From: Trachythela sp. YZ-2020
Lineage: Eukaryota > Cnidaria > Anthozoa > Malacalcyonacea > Clavulariidae
Direction of reading: 5' to 3'
DNA: 64,000 nucleotides
Assembly (NCBI GenBank): GCA_016169945.1
Contig: JADLSH010000332.1
Span: 1-64,000 of the forward strand
Shown here: piece after piece, positions 23,680 through 35,251 of the stretch
Layout of the letters: each line of letters starts with the position of its first letter
Numbering within the stretch: position 1 is the first letter of the stretch
The notes under the pieces: generated by a model
What the model was told of the DNA's origin: nothing
Seen by the model: the letters and a program-made list of their open reading frames with translations, nothing else
Database searches by the model: none
Made by a program: the position numbers and the translations under genes

Positions 23680-24150
23680 TCTGAAAGAAATATTAAAGAA
23701 ATTCAGTTAGTACAACACATTGCGGCACGAGTAATCATGAACATTCGTAAATACGACCATATTACGCCGGTACTTAAAAACCTTAAATGGTTACCAGTTA
23801 ACTATCATCTAGAATATAGAGATAGCATTATGGGCTTTATGGCATATAAATGCATGAACAATTTGGCACCACCCTATATTCTGGTAGATTCAAAAAGCGT
23901 TCGGATGTTCACACAAGGAACACCAGAGAATCAAACGAATTATATATTCCTAGATATCAAATTAATTGCAACTGGTCAAAGACCTTCCCTTTATAGAGCC
24001 ACCTTTAATTAATAAACGTAAATTGAGACAATTTCTTTTGTCCAAGTTCCTGATGGCAGATTCACTGTTTTTATATATTCATAATTGGTCGTCATGTAAA
24101 TATATTGTAGATATACGCCTGGCATTTTTGCACGCGAAATTGTACTTTTG
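23680..24150 (+). mobile_element. LINE reverse-transcriptase C-terminal fragment
   Basis: The plus-strand frame gives IQLVQHIAARVIMNIRKYDH, then ITPVLKNLKWLPVNYHLEYR and MAYKCMNNLAPPYI. This is the region after the RT palm in L2/CR1-type LINEs. It is followed by a degenerate stretch. No endonuclease, palm domain or tail was seen, so it is an isolated fragment. Confidence 0.7.
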
Positions 24151-24929
24151 AAATGTCCCAATTTTTTTCGCTACCGCGCGGTTATTTCGGGAGCTTGGGA
24201 ACAAATTTGACCAGTGAAAAATTCCTCAAATTCCTTACTCTTTTCCTTGTACGGGTTTTCCGTAAGGGTGATAAGGGGGTACCAGGAAGATAGAGGGTCT
24301 CTCGAGGATCAATTTGATACCAATATTACGGGCTTCTTGTTCGAGGCTTTTGAGCGAAATGGCATCATTCGATAGAAGTTGTAAAAATGCAACAACTTCG
24401 GCTTCAATAGGATCTTTGGTTGAAGCTTATTTTGTTTTTATTTTTCGTTCAAATTCAAGACAAAGGTGTTATTGAAGTTTGTATGTTTTTTGTTTTTTGA
24501 TTTTTGTCCCATGAAAAGAAATAATGTGCCATTTTCGAAGGCAAGAAATCACAAACGCTCCAATATGGGCGAATATATGAAGAAAGGCTAGGTTGGTTGG
24601 CAAAGAGGGGAAGTGGTTTAAAAGGCTTAAAAGACCAGACGCGACGGTAAGAAACGTTTGTATGCTTGTATGGCTTGTTGTACAGACCATTATTTCGTAT
24701 AATCTTTGTGGTCATTCATTATTTCATGATTTAAACTGAGCCCTTCTTCATCCTAGGACTTCAGGTTCAATGTGGATGAATGCCTGTATGATGATGGTTC
24801 TTAGCGTTTTAATTATTGTCAGTTATTATCTTATTTTGGCCTTATTTAAGATCACATTCACAGAATTGCAAATAGAATTATGTGCATGATCAGTGAATGC
24901 AAACAATTTGATTCAATATAGCCTGTGAA
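24151..24929. other. Intergenic, nothing recognised
   Basis: No supported feature. Antisense open frames near 24455-24715 have no recognisable similarity. Confidence 0.35.
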
Positions 24930-26011
24930 AGCATATCATTTAATATACAAGGAAGGAGTATGTAAAATGAAGCTCCAGGAAATGATGTGTATGTTTATTT
25001 TCTTGGTTTTATATATTATAGCAATTTGTAATCTTGTAATGTTTACTTTAAATAACTTATGTAGGCTCATTGCATTTCTTTGCCAATGATGAATATTAAA
25101 GACTATTATTGTTATTGTGTTCATTAACCATCATTATTGTCTACATCATCATTGTCTACATGCAAGTTTGTCACTGGACTTTTGGCCTATTGTCAGTTAA
25201 ATGTGTTGTCAACCAAATGTCGGTTAAGTACCCGGTCGACTGAATAATATCAATTAAATGTCCTATCGACAGAATGTCAGTTAAATGTAGTGTTGACCAA
25301 ATGTCGGTTAAATACCTGGTCGACCGAATAATGTCAATTAAATGTCCTGTCAACAGAATGTCAGTTAAATGTACTGTCGACCAAATGTTGGTTAACCAAT
25401 TAAAGTGCATGGATCTCCCCTTGACAAGTAAAATAGTCTGGCATTAGACAAACTAATATAAAAATGTAAGGCATACCAGGGCACACTGCACCTTAATGAG
25501 TTAAATGTCTTGTTGACCAAATGTCGGTTACATGTCGTGTCGACTGAATGTCAGTTAAATGTCCTGTTAACCAAATGTCGGTTACATTTCTTGTCAACCG
25601 AATGTCAGTTACATTTCCTGTCGACCAAATGTCGGTTACACGTCCTGTCGACCAATACAGTTTCTGAAAGCATAATACAGTTTCTGAAAGCATATTTATA
25701 CAAGGAAGGAGTATGTAAAATAAAGCACCAGAAAATGATATGCATGATTATTTTCTTGGTTTTATATATTATAGCAATTTGTAATCTTGTTATTGTAACT
25801 TCTACTTTACAAAATTTATGTAAACTTGTTGTATTTCTTTGCCAAAGATGAAATATTACAGAATATTATTGTTATTGTGTTCATTAAGAAGACCTCAGTT
25901 ATATTGTCTACATGCAAGTTTGTCACTGGACTTTTGCCCTATTGTCAGTTAAATGTGTTGACAGTGTTGTCAACCAAATGTCGGTTAAATACCCGGTCGA
26001 CTGAATAATAT
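24930..26011. repeat. 27-bp minisatellite within a duplicated block
   Basis: Units of the type GTCGACCAAATGTCGGTTAAATGTCCT occur at 25195-25400, 25500-25655 and 25935-26011. A larger segment is duplicated: 24930-25250 matches 25660-26011, and 25251-25550 matches 30769-31050. The second copy is split exactly between 26011 and 30769 by the inserted transposon region. Open frames here are repeat translations. Confidence 0.85.
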
Positions 26012-26452
26012 CGTCTATTTTGATATGTAGATAATCCCCTATTTTGTGTCTTTCAATATGACCAATTTTAGACTCGTTTGCACATTTCTTCGTTCATTTT
26101 TTGTTCATTGAACATGGCATGCGCTTTTAACTTTTCGGCCATCATTCGATACATATCAAGGCTTGCTTGAGGCTGTTTGGCTTTGCCCGTTTTGGCGCGA
26201 AAAATATACACATTTGCAGCCAATGTTGCAGTTTCAGCCTACGCTTTCATAGTATTTTCGCTTGTTGGGTAGTTTTGCTTGTTTTTGTCCTGCAAACCTT
26301 TGTAGAAGTCTCGGTTTTTATCTTCCCGTATTTGCCAGCATAAAAGTAGGTCCTAAATTTATTCTAAAATTCGAAAATATATTTATTATTGCTCACAAAC
26401 CTTCCATATAAACCCGTTTTTGTGGACAAGTTTTGTATTAAATTGGTAGGCT
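26012..26452 (+). repeat. Left terminal inverted repeat of the ISL2EU-type element
   Basis: It begins CGTCTATTTTGATATG and continues for about 440 bp, almost identical to the complement of 29983-30421. Only a handful of differences were seen by eye. Confidence 0.88.
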
Positions 26453-26614
26453 TAGCGGAATATTTTAAATTCAATCATTTATAGATAAAAATTTAGCTAA
26501 ATTTTAGGTAGAACGTTTTAAATTAATTGAAGGAATAATAAATAGTAGTTAAATTATATCTTTTAATACATAAATATTAGTTACTGAGGTCTAATTTAAA
26601 ATATATCTGGCAAA

Positions 26615-28397
26615 ATGGGAGATGAGCCTAGCACCTCAAAGAATGTAGACAATACACAACCATGGACTAGGGATCTCAAGTTACTACCTCCATTCACACA
26701 CAATAAACTTGAAAAACACTTGGGCATGGATTCTCAACAAAAACCATCCAGCACTCAAAAAGATGACAAGTTAGGCTACCGCCTGTTTAAAGAAGGGTAT
26801 ATTAGCAATGTTCAAGCAAAGCCTAATGTTCCAAACAGTGCAAGTGGAAAATCATTCATACTAAAAGCAACAGTGCATGCATCAATGAAAAAGTTGAGTT
26901 ATGCTGTTTATGTACACCTAAACCAAGTAACTGGTGATGTTGTTCATGGTCGTTGTTCATGTAAAGCAGGCAAGGGGGGCCGATGTAAACATGTTGCTGC
27001 TATGTTCTATCAAATTATTGATTATAAGAAATTAGAACTGTCAGACGTCCCTGACGTTTTGACATGCACCCAGGTCTTACAACAATGGAATGTGCCTCAC
27101 AGGGAAGTGTCTGATGACACTGTCCTTTTTGAAGATATAGCATTTAAAAAATCATCCTATATAAAAGATACTAGTAGTAAGCGAAAACATAGAAATGAAC
27201 GTAATATTGACTTCAATCCAACACCACCCGATGGAACTGTAACTCAGAATGACATTAAAACATTGGTAAACAGTTTACAACGTAAAGAAAAGGCTGAATA
27301 TTTAAGTAATGTTTTGCAGTCTAACAATTTCCAACCAGTTCTTTTTGAAGAAATACACAGTAAGCTTCCTTCAAAGAAATGTCGCACTGAACAAGCTCCA
27401 TGCCATGTAAATGACTGCCGTGTTCGAGATCAAACACTGGAACATTTAAAACATAAAAAAATTAATTTGGCAAATGTCCCTTCAGAAAAAGCAGCACATG
27501 CTGCTAGTTTAGAAGTAACTCATGACCAGTTTCTGGAAATTGAGAGAAACACACAGGGACAGGATGCTTGTGATAGGTGGTACAATGAGAGAAAAAACCG
27601 CATCACTGCATCAAATTTTGGATTGGTGATAAAAAGGAGAAAATCTATTCACCCAAAATCATTACTTAAAACATTAACAAACACTGTCAAACACTGAGCA
27701 CAAAGTCAGTATCATGTCCTAAACCATGTAAATGGGGAAAACAAAATGAAACTGTGGCATTGAAGCAGTATGTTTCACACGTCAAACAAAACTGTGTAAA
27801 TGTCTTTTTTTTAAAGAACTTTATTGGGTTAACTAGTATATTTACAATATTTATATGACAACAAATAATAAGACGAACATACACAAGTATAAAACAAGAT
27901 AACCCAAACGGGATAAGTGCAAACGGGCACTCCCCATGGAATAAATAATAACAAAGTTTATGTACAGTTCCTATGACAGGGACAGAATGTGTGTGCATTA
28001 TGTGGAATAATGCACACAAATAGTCTGTGCATTATGTGGCTTTGTTGCCGACAAAACATCACCATGGTTAGGGGCCAGCCCAGATTTTGTTGTTCATGAT
28101 GCAAGTGAACCCAGTTCAGCTATCGGACTTGGAGAAATCAAATGCCCATATTCAAAGCGGGATAATTCTATAGAAGCAGCATGTGAAGACAAAAAATTTT
28201 TCCTTTCTAAAGTTGATGGCAAAATTCAGTTAAAAAGGAACCATAATTACTATTACCAAGAGCAAGGCAGCATGGCCACACTTGAGCTTAAGTGGTCAGG
28301 TTTGTATGTTGAACGAATTTACTTTGATGAGGAACTTTGGGAGAAAACCATGTTGCCAGAGTTAACAGATTTTTATTTTAAGTATCTGTTTTCATAA
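26615..28397 (+). pseudogene. SWIM zinc-finger/YqaJ-type nuclease of the transposon
   Basis: The first open segment (26615-27697, 360 residues) has a SWIM zinc finger with the CxC...CxH pattern near residues 113-130 (GRCSCKAG and CKHVAA). It then has the start of the YqaJ nuclease (DRWYNERKNRITASNFG). After a frameshift and an inserted ~220-bp retrosequence, the YqaJ domain resumes: LCGFVADKTSPWLGASPDF, LGEIKCPYSKRD (catalytic E-x-K) and HNYYYQEQGSM, ending at 28395-28397. YqaJ enzymes are lambda-exonuclease-fold nucleases. In ISL2EU elements they are thought to assist transposition. Disabled here. Confidence 0.8.
27800..28020 (-). mobile_element. Small retroposed insert with poly(A) in the YqaJ gene
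   Basis: The YqaJ reading resumes at about 28021 after foreign sequence. On the minus strand the insert ends AATAAAGTTCTTT followed by an A-run, the pattern of a polyadenylated retroposed sequence (5'-truncated LINE or SINE). The exact target duplication was not resolved. Confidence 0.5.
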
Positions 28398-28609
28398 ATA
28401 AAAACAATCAATTCTCTATTATGTATCGACTAAGAAATTATTGTGTAAATTACTTAAACTGGATAAGTTGTTATTTTCAAACTAAATCATCACTGAAAAA
28501 GAATGCCTACTATAGGCTACTAACACACTTAAATCATATTAACATCAAGCAGTGTTAACAATGCTTGAAAACGTGAAATTTCTTCAATTAAATTACTAAG
28601 AATTAAGTT

Positions 28610-29626
28610 ACTGTTCATGTGTCTGTTCAACAATTAATGGAGGTAAGAATAATGTTAAATATGTGCAAATAGCCCAAATTTTATCAAGGTCTTGCAATTG
28701 TTATGGGAATAACTTGGTGTAAAATTCTATAGTTTTTTATTCTCGCAATAGCTCTCTCTACATGAACTCTTTTATGGAGGCAATTTTTTTTGTTTTCAGT
28801 TCCTCCTCCAGGGATAACTGATCTTTGCCATCCAAAAAAGGTGGGATATTTAATGTAACCCCATCAGGGAGATCACTCTCAATATCAAAGCCTCTATATG
28901 CCATGATTTGATCATCATTTTCCAAGAGATCCAGGATTCCACAATCCTTTGTGACCTTTTTATCACTGGTTCGACCAGCATATAAGGATGAGACAAAACT
29001 GGGGTACCCACTTGGGGAAATGCCAATCAATGCTTTTGCAGTGTTGTGGTTCTTATAGGAGGAAAATGTTGCTGACTGGCCTCTGCATGAAGAAGGCCTT
29101 TCAATAAACAGTTCCGTGCAGTCTAATATAACTCGGGTTTTGGGATAGCTTTGCTTAAAACAGGCCGGCATATTTTCATCAATACACTGCCTGTTTGGCC
29201 AAATTGGGAGGGCCCGTAATCTCTGATGTAAAAATGCAACCCAAGTTATCCAAATATGCGAGACATGTGATGTGGATAACCCAAATCTGTGAGCCACATC
29301 CTCTAACAACAACCCACATCGCATTCGGGTTTGCGCCACCATGTTTGCTCAGGGGATAGTGTACTAGGCTTGCTGTGCTTTGTGTGGTTTGCAGAACTTG
29401 TTTGACAAGTATTAGAGCCGTAGTATATCAAATTTTTACATGCTGGTGAAAGATAATCGAAGAAGGCACTAAAAGTCGTATAGTCAGGAAATCCAGTATA
29501 GAACTTGAAATTGTGGTCACTCCCAATCGTGGTCACTGCGTCAATTCTTTTTTGAAGGTCATTACACTTTGATTTTAGATTGTCTAACTCTTTTTTCATT
29601 TCGGTTTCATTTGAACTGGGGGACAA
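28610..29626 (-). pseudogene. DDE (Tnp_4-type) transposase of the ISL2EU element
   Basis: The minus strand starts near 29626. A coiled-coil/DNA-binding N-terminus is followed by a helix-turn-helix (LEDVAHRFGLSTSHVSHIW) and then the DDE nuclease. The first Asp is in VILDCTELFIE. The second motif reads MAYRGFD where the family has Asp in place of Tyr, a single G-to-T change, so a catalytic residue is lost. The third motif (HVERAIARIKNYRI) lies beyond a frameshift near 28760. Frameshifts also separate the N-terminal part (29303-29626) from the core (28758-29342). The protein cannot be active as written. Confidence 0.82.
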
Positions 29627-29982
29627 ATTTCAGTCACGTCTACTTCTTTGCTGTTAAGTACATTTTCATCAACATTTATAGTGCATGCTTTATCTCCAAA
29701 TACAGTTGTGGTTAAAATTTATGGTCTAAAAAGTTGTCTTCGAGCCTTTACATTCTTATGCACTGCTAACTCTGTGGGTACATTATTCAAATATGTTTTT
29801 TTTCCACCTGGAAAGTGACTTGAACAGACTCTTGAATTTGGACTAATGTTTTTCAGCCCTTTTGGCCTTTTGTTTTAACAAGTTTAATTACAGTAACGCA
29901 TTTTCTTTGTAATGCCTCATGCATCCTTTGGTATTGCCTACCAATTTAATACAAAACTTGTCCACAAATTTAATACAAAGTA

Positions 29983-30421
29983 GCCTACCAATTTAATACA
30001 AAACTTGTCCACAAAAACGGGTTTATACGGAAGGTTTGTGAGCAATAATAAATATATTTTCGAATTTTAGAATAAATTTAGGACCTACTTTTATGCTGGC
30101 AAATACGGGAAGATAAAAACCGAGACTTCTACAAAGGTTTGCAGGACAAAAACAAGCAAAACTACCCAACAAGCGAAAATACTATGAAAGCGTAGACTGA
30201 AACTGCAACATTGGCTGCAAATGTGTATATTTTTCGCGCCAAAACGGGCAAAGCCAAACAGCCTCAAGCAAGCCTAGATATGTATCGAATGATGGCCGAA
30301 AAGTTAAAAGTGCATGCCATGTTCAATGAGCAAAAAATGAAGGAAGAAATGTGCAAACGAGTCTAAAATTGGTCATATTGAAAGACACAAAATAGGGGAT
30401 TATCTACATATCAAAATAGAC
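29983..30421 (-). repeat. Right terminal inverted repeat of the ISL2EU-type element
   Basis: Complement of 26012-26452. Just inside it, at 29937-29982, a short piece of the inner end (CCAATTTAATACAAAACTTG) is repeated. Confidence 0.88.
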
Positions 30422-30768
30422 GTTTGATCGCTTCACAATAAAATAACTCACCGCTTGAAAGTACAAGGAGCCTAGATTCGAACACCATTTTCGTCAAATA
30501 AACTGCTCGCTCCTTGCTGATTGAAAGGCCGTTTTTGTTGCTAAAATGATCCCTGATCTCTTTGTCATTCCGCCTATTTTTAGCTAGGAGTTGTATTTCT
30601 CCTAAGACACTGTTAGTATCTCTTTAGTTAAGTAAAAAGAGCTAAAAATCGGTAAAATTTCCTTCAGAACAAAATCGCTCCTGGACACTTCGCCATGACA
30701 ACTAAAATTGATTTTGATAATCAACTACCGTCATGCATTGCGCGCGTGCAGTTAAAAGGGGAAAGGCC
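30422..30768. other. Unassigned 347-bp segment between transposon and minisatellite
   Basis: No match seen to anything else in the window. It lies between the right inverted repeat and the point where the duplicated minisatellite block resumes, so it arrived with the transposon or as a separate insertion. Confidence 0.4.
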
Positions 30769-31150
30769 CATTAAATGTCCTATCGAAAGAATGTCAGTTA
30801 AATGTAGTGTTGACCAAATGTCGGTTAAATACCTGGTCGACCGAATAATGTCAATTAAATGTCCTGTCTACAGAATTTCAGTTAAATGTACTGTCGACCA
30901 AATGTTGGTTAACCCATTAAAGTGCATGGATCTCCCCTTGACAAGTAAAATAGTCTGGCATTAGACAAACTAATATAAAAATGTAAGGCATACCAGGGCA
31001 CACTGCACCTTAATGAGTTAAATGTCTTGTTGACCAAATGTCGGTTAAATGTCCTGTCGACTGAAGGTCGGTTAAATGTCCTGTCGACCAAATGTCGGCA
31101 AAGTATCCTGTCTACCAAATGCCATTTAAATATCCTGTCAACCAACTGTC
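30769..31150. repeat. Continuation of the duplicated 27-bp minisatellite block
   Basis: Near-identical to 25251-25550, then further GTCGACCAAATGTCGGTTAAATGTCCT-type units to about 31150. Confidence 0.85.
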
Positions 31151-31866
31151 TGTTGTTCTAGTGCCCATCGGCCAAGAGTCTGCACCATAAAATGTATTTA
31201 ATTCGATGAGAATCAGATTTTTCACTTCAAGAGCATATTTGAGTTGTTTACTTTGCCATTCAATATTTATGAAAAAATAGTCATCTGGGAACTATACGTA
31301 ATAATACTTAACTCGAATTCCCACTACCTGCTGGACATTGCAACAGAATACTGCATGCATAATTTGTAGTTTGTTTTGTCATGGTGGACCCAGGCAGTTT
31401 CAGATTAACAAATTTAGAGAATTTCCTGGGATCAACAAGTAATAACAAAATACTGCACTCAGCCACAATCATCTAGATAGCAATGTCAACAACTCATTCA
31501 CCAAATCCACCGAAGTGAAATATATATACAACTTAAAACTTCTGCAGTTCTGCTTTCAGTGCTTTGTCGTCACTACGATCTACGAAACAAAAGTGTTCCA
31601 CGAAGCCGTTTAGGCCCTGAACAACTCTCCACAGACTAGCGAATATATCGACTGGAGTATCCCTATTAGTCTTGCTATAGTTCGGCCTTCGGATACTTCG
31701 CCTGGCGACAATTTCACATTGTAAAGACCAAAATTTAGATTAACTGACGTGCGCCATCTTGGCTAATTAACTATTCTTGCGTGGTCCTCCGCTGACCCAT
31801 ACGGAATGGCGAACTAGCGATTTCGCGAGCAAAAATGCCAGGCGTATATATATATATATATATTAT
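31151..31866. other. Intergenic with TA microsatellite at its end
   Basis: No gene recognised. A (TA)n run at about 31844-31866 is the apparent insertion site of the retrozyme, since (TA)n also lies on its other side. Confidence 0.4.
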
Positions 31867-32054
31867 AATTGGTGGCTATAAGCGATAATGCAAAAGCTCA
31901 CTTCCCTTGTGGTCGTTTGAGCACTCTGGCCCCAAGACGGTACTTCACGCATGTCTGGATGCGCATGTGTCTGAGTATTGTACCACATGCGCTTGGGAGA
32001 GCAAGCGTATGGTGTATAAATACGAAGTCACTCGCATCTAGATTGCGTTACAAG

Positions 32055-32098
32055 CTGCACTGACGAGCCGTTGAACGGCGAAACATGCATGTCTGCAG
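32055..32098 (+). ncRNA. Type I hammerhead ribozyme, copy 1
   Basis: Stem I CTGCA (32055-32059) pairs with TGCAG (32094-32098). The core CTGACGA is at 32060-32066. Stem II GCCGT/ACGGC (32067-32079) has no mismatch. GAAA is at 32080-32083. Stem III ACA/TGT has a TGCA loop (32083-32092). The cleavage base is C32093, in GTC. Every conserved core position is present. Confidence 0.9.
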
Positions 32099-32334
32099 AT
32101 TTGACTATATAAGCTCCTTCACTTGTGTTGTTGAGCACTCTGTGAGGTTAATTGGTGGCTATAAGCGATAATGCAAAAGCTCACTTCCCTTGTGGTCGTT
32201 TGAGCACTCTGACCCCAAGACACTTCACGCATGTCTGGATGCACATGTGTCTGAGTATTGTACCACATGCGCTTGGGAGAGCAAGCGTATGGTGTATAAA
32301 TACGAAGTCACTCGCATCTAGATTGCGTTACAAG

Positions 32335-32378
32335 CTGCACTGACGAGCCGTTGAACGGCGAAACATGCATGTCTGCAG
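32335..32378 (+). ncRNA. Type I hammerhead ribozyme, copy 2
   Basis: Identical to copy 1, shifted by 280 bases: core CTGACGA at 32340-32346, GAAA at 32360-32363, predicted cleavage after C32373. Confidence 0.9.
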
Positions 32379-32522
32379 ATTTGACTATATATATATATAT
32401 ATATAACGCGATCGATTTTTACTATTCGATATTTTATCTTTGTAAATTACTATTGAACTAGTAATAAATGTATGTATGTAAAGCTGAAATTGTGTCAGTT
32501 TTAGCTTTAAAATGAAACTGTT

Positions 32523-34610
32523 TTTACTATTATTACACACTTTATTTAAAGACGCTAGCCCCGACAACTATGTAAAAGTTGATTTCCACGGGAGGCGTCA
32601 ATATAAAAATATTACATAGTAAAAAAAAGGAAGGATATAAAGAGGACATGCAACTATATACATAAATTATATACATTATCAAAACTGAGAAATGAAGGCT
32701 ACTGAAGATTACGGTGTGTCCCAGGTAGAGATATGACTTGGTTATTAACATCGAATATTTTGTTTGATACAATTTTTAAACGAGGAAACTGATTGAGCTA
32801 GCTTAGCTTCAAGCGGGAGGTCATTCCACATAAAAGCCCCGCTGTATTTAAAGCTTCTTTTAAGAAATTCTCTTTTTGGCTTTGGAAGGGCCAGATCGGT
32901 TTGGGAATTTCTAAGATTATAATTATCTTGTAAAGTATTCCTACTTAAGAATGAATCTTTCAGGGTCGGTGCAGCACTATTGCTCAAGACTTTATATACG
33001 AATGTAGCCTTAGATAAGTACCATCGTGTTTCCAAATTTTCCCAGTCAAGAGATCGGAGAACGTCAGCAGATCTAATCTCATAACTGGCGCCAGTTATTA
33101 TTCTGGCGGCCCGATTTTGGAACTTTTGTAATTTATCTCTCAGGGTTTTGTTACAGGTGCCCCAAAGAGGAGAGCAGTAATCGAAATAAGGCTGTACGAG
33201 CATTATAAATTGATATCAAGGTGTTTGCAGGAACATAGGGCTTAATACGCCTCAGAACCCCAATGCCAGCCCCGGCTTTTTGCAAACCATTTCAATATGG
33301 TCGTCCCAACTCAATGTTTCATCAAGTTTAACTCCCAAACACGGGATTGAATGCACTCTAGGAATCAGTTGGTCATTAATCATTACAGGAAGATCATTGT
33401 CAATTTTAGCAAGGTTGTGATAGGATCCGACATACATTAATTTAGTTTTTGTTGAATGATGCTGCAGTTTGTTTTTGACGAGCCATTGACTAACATTGTT
33501 TAAGTCATGATTTAAATTAGCATTCAGTTGTGTACAGTCTTTTGCAGAAGAAAATATCTGTTAATCATCAGCATATAAACAAGGGTTGTCTTCTCAAGAC
33601 AATCAGGCAAATCATTTATATAAAGTAAGAACAATAGGGGGCCCAATATGGATCCTTGAGGAACCCCATACAATCCTTTTGGAGCTGACATTTCGCCATT
33701 AACAAATGACATCTGTTCCCTGTCAGAAAGATAGGACTCGAACAGATTTAATTCAATATTTGAAATCCCAAATTGTTCTTTCATTTTGCAGTAGAATGTT
33801 ATGATTAATAGAGTCAAAAGCTTTTCGGATATCAACAAAAACAACACCATTCAATTCACCATTGTCCATGCTCTCATACCATGCATCACACATCTGAATG
33901 AGAGCTGCCAGAGTAGAATTTTTAGGGCGGAACCCAAATTGATGTTTAGAGAGTAGAGAATTGGCGTTCAGAAATTCATATAATTGATTAAAAACGGATC
34001 TCTCAAAAATTTTACTAATAATTGGTAAGATTGATATTGGGCGATAATTCTCACATTTTTTTCTATCTTCTGACTTATAAATGGGTATAACCCAAGCCTT
34101 CTTCCAATCATCTATGTAGACACCGGATTTGATACAGAGATTAAAAATCCACGTTAGAGAAGGGCTAATTATTTCAGCTGAGATTTTAAGTACCCTTGCG
34201 GGGATAGAATCAAGGCCAGTCGATTTTGATGATTTAAGATTACTTAACAAAAGAAATACTTCGTATTCACTAATTTCAGACAGGGTAAATAGAGTCTCTG
34301 GACTAGTGACGAGACTTTCTGATTCTGACAAGTCCGTGGCGTCGGGGTCAATTTCAGCAGATAATTTTGGCCCAATGCTCACAAAGAAGTCGTTAAAGGC
34401 CTCAGCTATCAGTAAATTATCAGAAACAATAGTATCGCCTATTATTAATTGGGGAATGTTGTTTGATTTGTAATTCTTACCCAAAAGGTGATTAATATGG
34501 TGCCAACTTTGTTTGAGATCTTTGGTCTGAGCACAAACCTCAAATTTGTCGCAAAAATAACTCTTTTTGGATTTATACAATTCAGAGTTAATTATGTTTA
34601 GTGCAAAACC
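32523..34610 (-). mobile_element. LINE (Jockey/CR1 superclade), minus strand, 5'-truncated
   Basis: Its 3' end lies near 32523-32540, with a GGGGCTAGCGTCTTTAAATAAA-like end followed by a short imperfect TAA run. Coding sequence starts abruptly at about 34608 inside ORF2, so the endonuclease is missing. Confidence 0.8.
32745..34608 (-). pseudogene. LINE reverse transcriptase, disabled
   Basis: The minus-strand order is: pre-RT region; KSTGLDSIPARVLK; YRPISILPIISKIFER; QFGFRPKNSTLAAL; VFVDIRKAFDSINH; frameshift near 33760; GVPQGSILGPLLFLLYINDL; YADD. After YADD a stop replaces the usual next codon (near 33560). It continues with CLGVKLDETLSWDDHIE and the C-terminal LQKFQNRAARIITGASYE. Motifs for finger, palm and thumb survive, but at least three disruptions prevent translation. 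Confidence 0.85.
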
Positions 34611-34997
34611 CGTTACGGGAATGTCATCTTTGGGCGTAGCAAGGCGTCATACGATGACGTCATAAGTGATCTTACATTTTCATCTAATAAAATTTCGAAA
34701 AGTGTGTAAAATAGAAATAATTCACCGTAACAATTAATGTTTAAATTCCCAGAAGTTAATTTGGACACTACTCAATCATCTTCGTATGCAATTCCAAAGT
34801 GTCCATTTTCGGCAACAAAAGAACTGGAACGTGATAGATTCGGGATTATCACATTTATACATTCATTTATACATTGCACAAACGGACTTCTTACCATTTA
34901 AGATCCTACTGGGTGTCTGAGGTCTCTCAGCCAGCCACGCGAGAAGGTTTTAATGCATATATTAATTCACACTGTGTTGCATCTAGTTAACGCATAG

Positions 34998-35251
34998 AAA
35001 GGAAGGAGCGTGAACACTGACCCACCAGTAGATTGTGACTGGTACCCTGATGTTATAGTATCTGCACTTCATCGCTGTTCCGGCCATTATCCATATATCT
35101 GCAGAACGATTACGTGCATGAATGGACCAATATTAAACTCTGGTAGATTTCCCAATTGCTGCAACGAACGCCATTCCATCGATAAGCAAGCATGCACGTC
35201 AAGGATACAAACAGTTCTTCAATTCTCTGCGTTGATCACTGAAGATCCGAG
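34998..35251 (+). CDS. Candidate cysteine-rich coding exon, family unknown
   Basis: An open stretch of about 84 codons is bounded by an acceptor-like ACGCATAG and a donor-like CGAG/GTAGGG. It has seven cysteines, including CDWYPDV, CRTITC and NCC. The spacing looks like a secreted disulfide-rich module, but I do not recognise the family. No neighbouring exons were found, so it could be chance. Confidence 0.25.

Larger units (their letters stand above)
26012..30421. mobile_element. ISL2EU-type DNA transposon, near complete but disabled
   Basis: It has long terminal inverted repeats of about 440 bp and two convergent genes. One is a plus-strand SWIM zinc-finger/YqaJ nuclease gene; the other is a minus-strand DDE transposase gene. 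A transposase plus YqaJ pairing is characteristic of the ISL2EU group of eukaryotic transposons. Both genes carry frameshifts and the transposase lacks its second catalytic Asp. A simple 2-bp target duplication was not clear. A decayed relative lies at 892-2955. Confidence 0.82.
31867..32396 (+). mobile_element. Retrozyme: tandem near-dimer with two hammerhead ribozymes
   Basis: Two direct copies (31867-32110 and 32150-32395) differ by about two substitutions and one 3-base indel. Each ends with a type I hammerhead ribozyme. The distance between the two predicted cleavage sites is 280 nt (32094-32373), the expected monomer. Metazoan retrozymes are small non-coding retroelements of this size class, with type I hammerheads in tandem copies, and give circular RNAs. 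TA microsatellite on both sides suggests insertion into (TA)n. The 5' copy lacks its first ~55 nt. No protein is encoded, so mobilisation would need another element's enzymes. Confidence 0.85.

Noticed and set aside
25171..25693. Repetitive open frames with LTDIWST repeats
   Set aside because: They follow the 27-bp minisatellite and have no independent support.
26003..26020. Clear 2-bp target duplication of the ISL2EU-type element
   Set aside because: Left flank ends in AT and right flank begins TT, so no matching duplication can be claimed.
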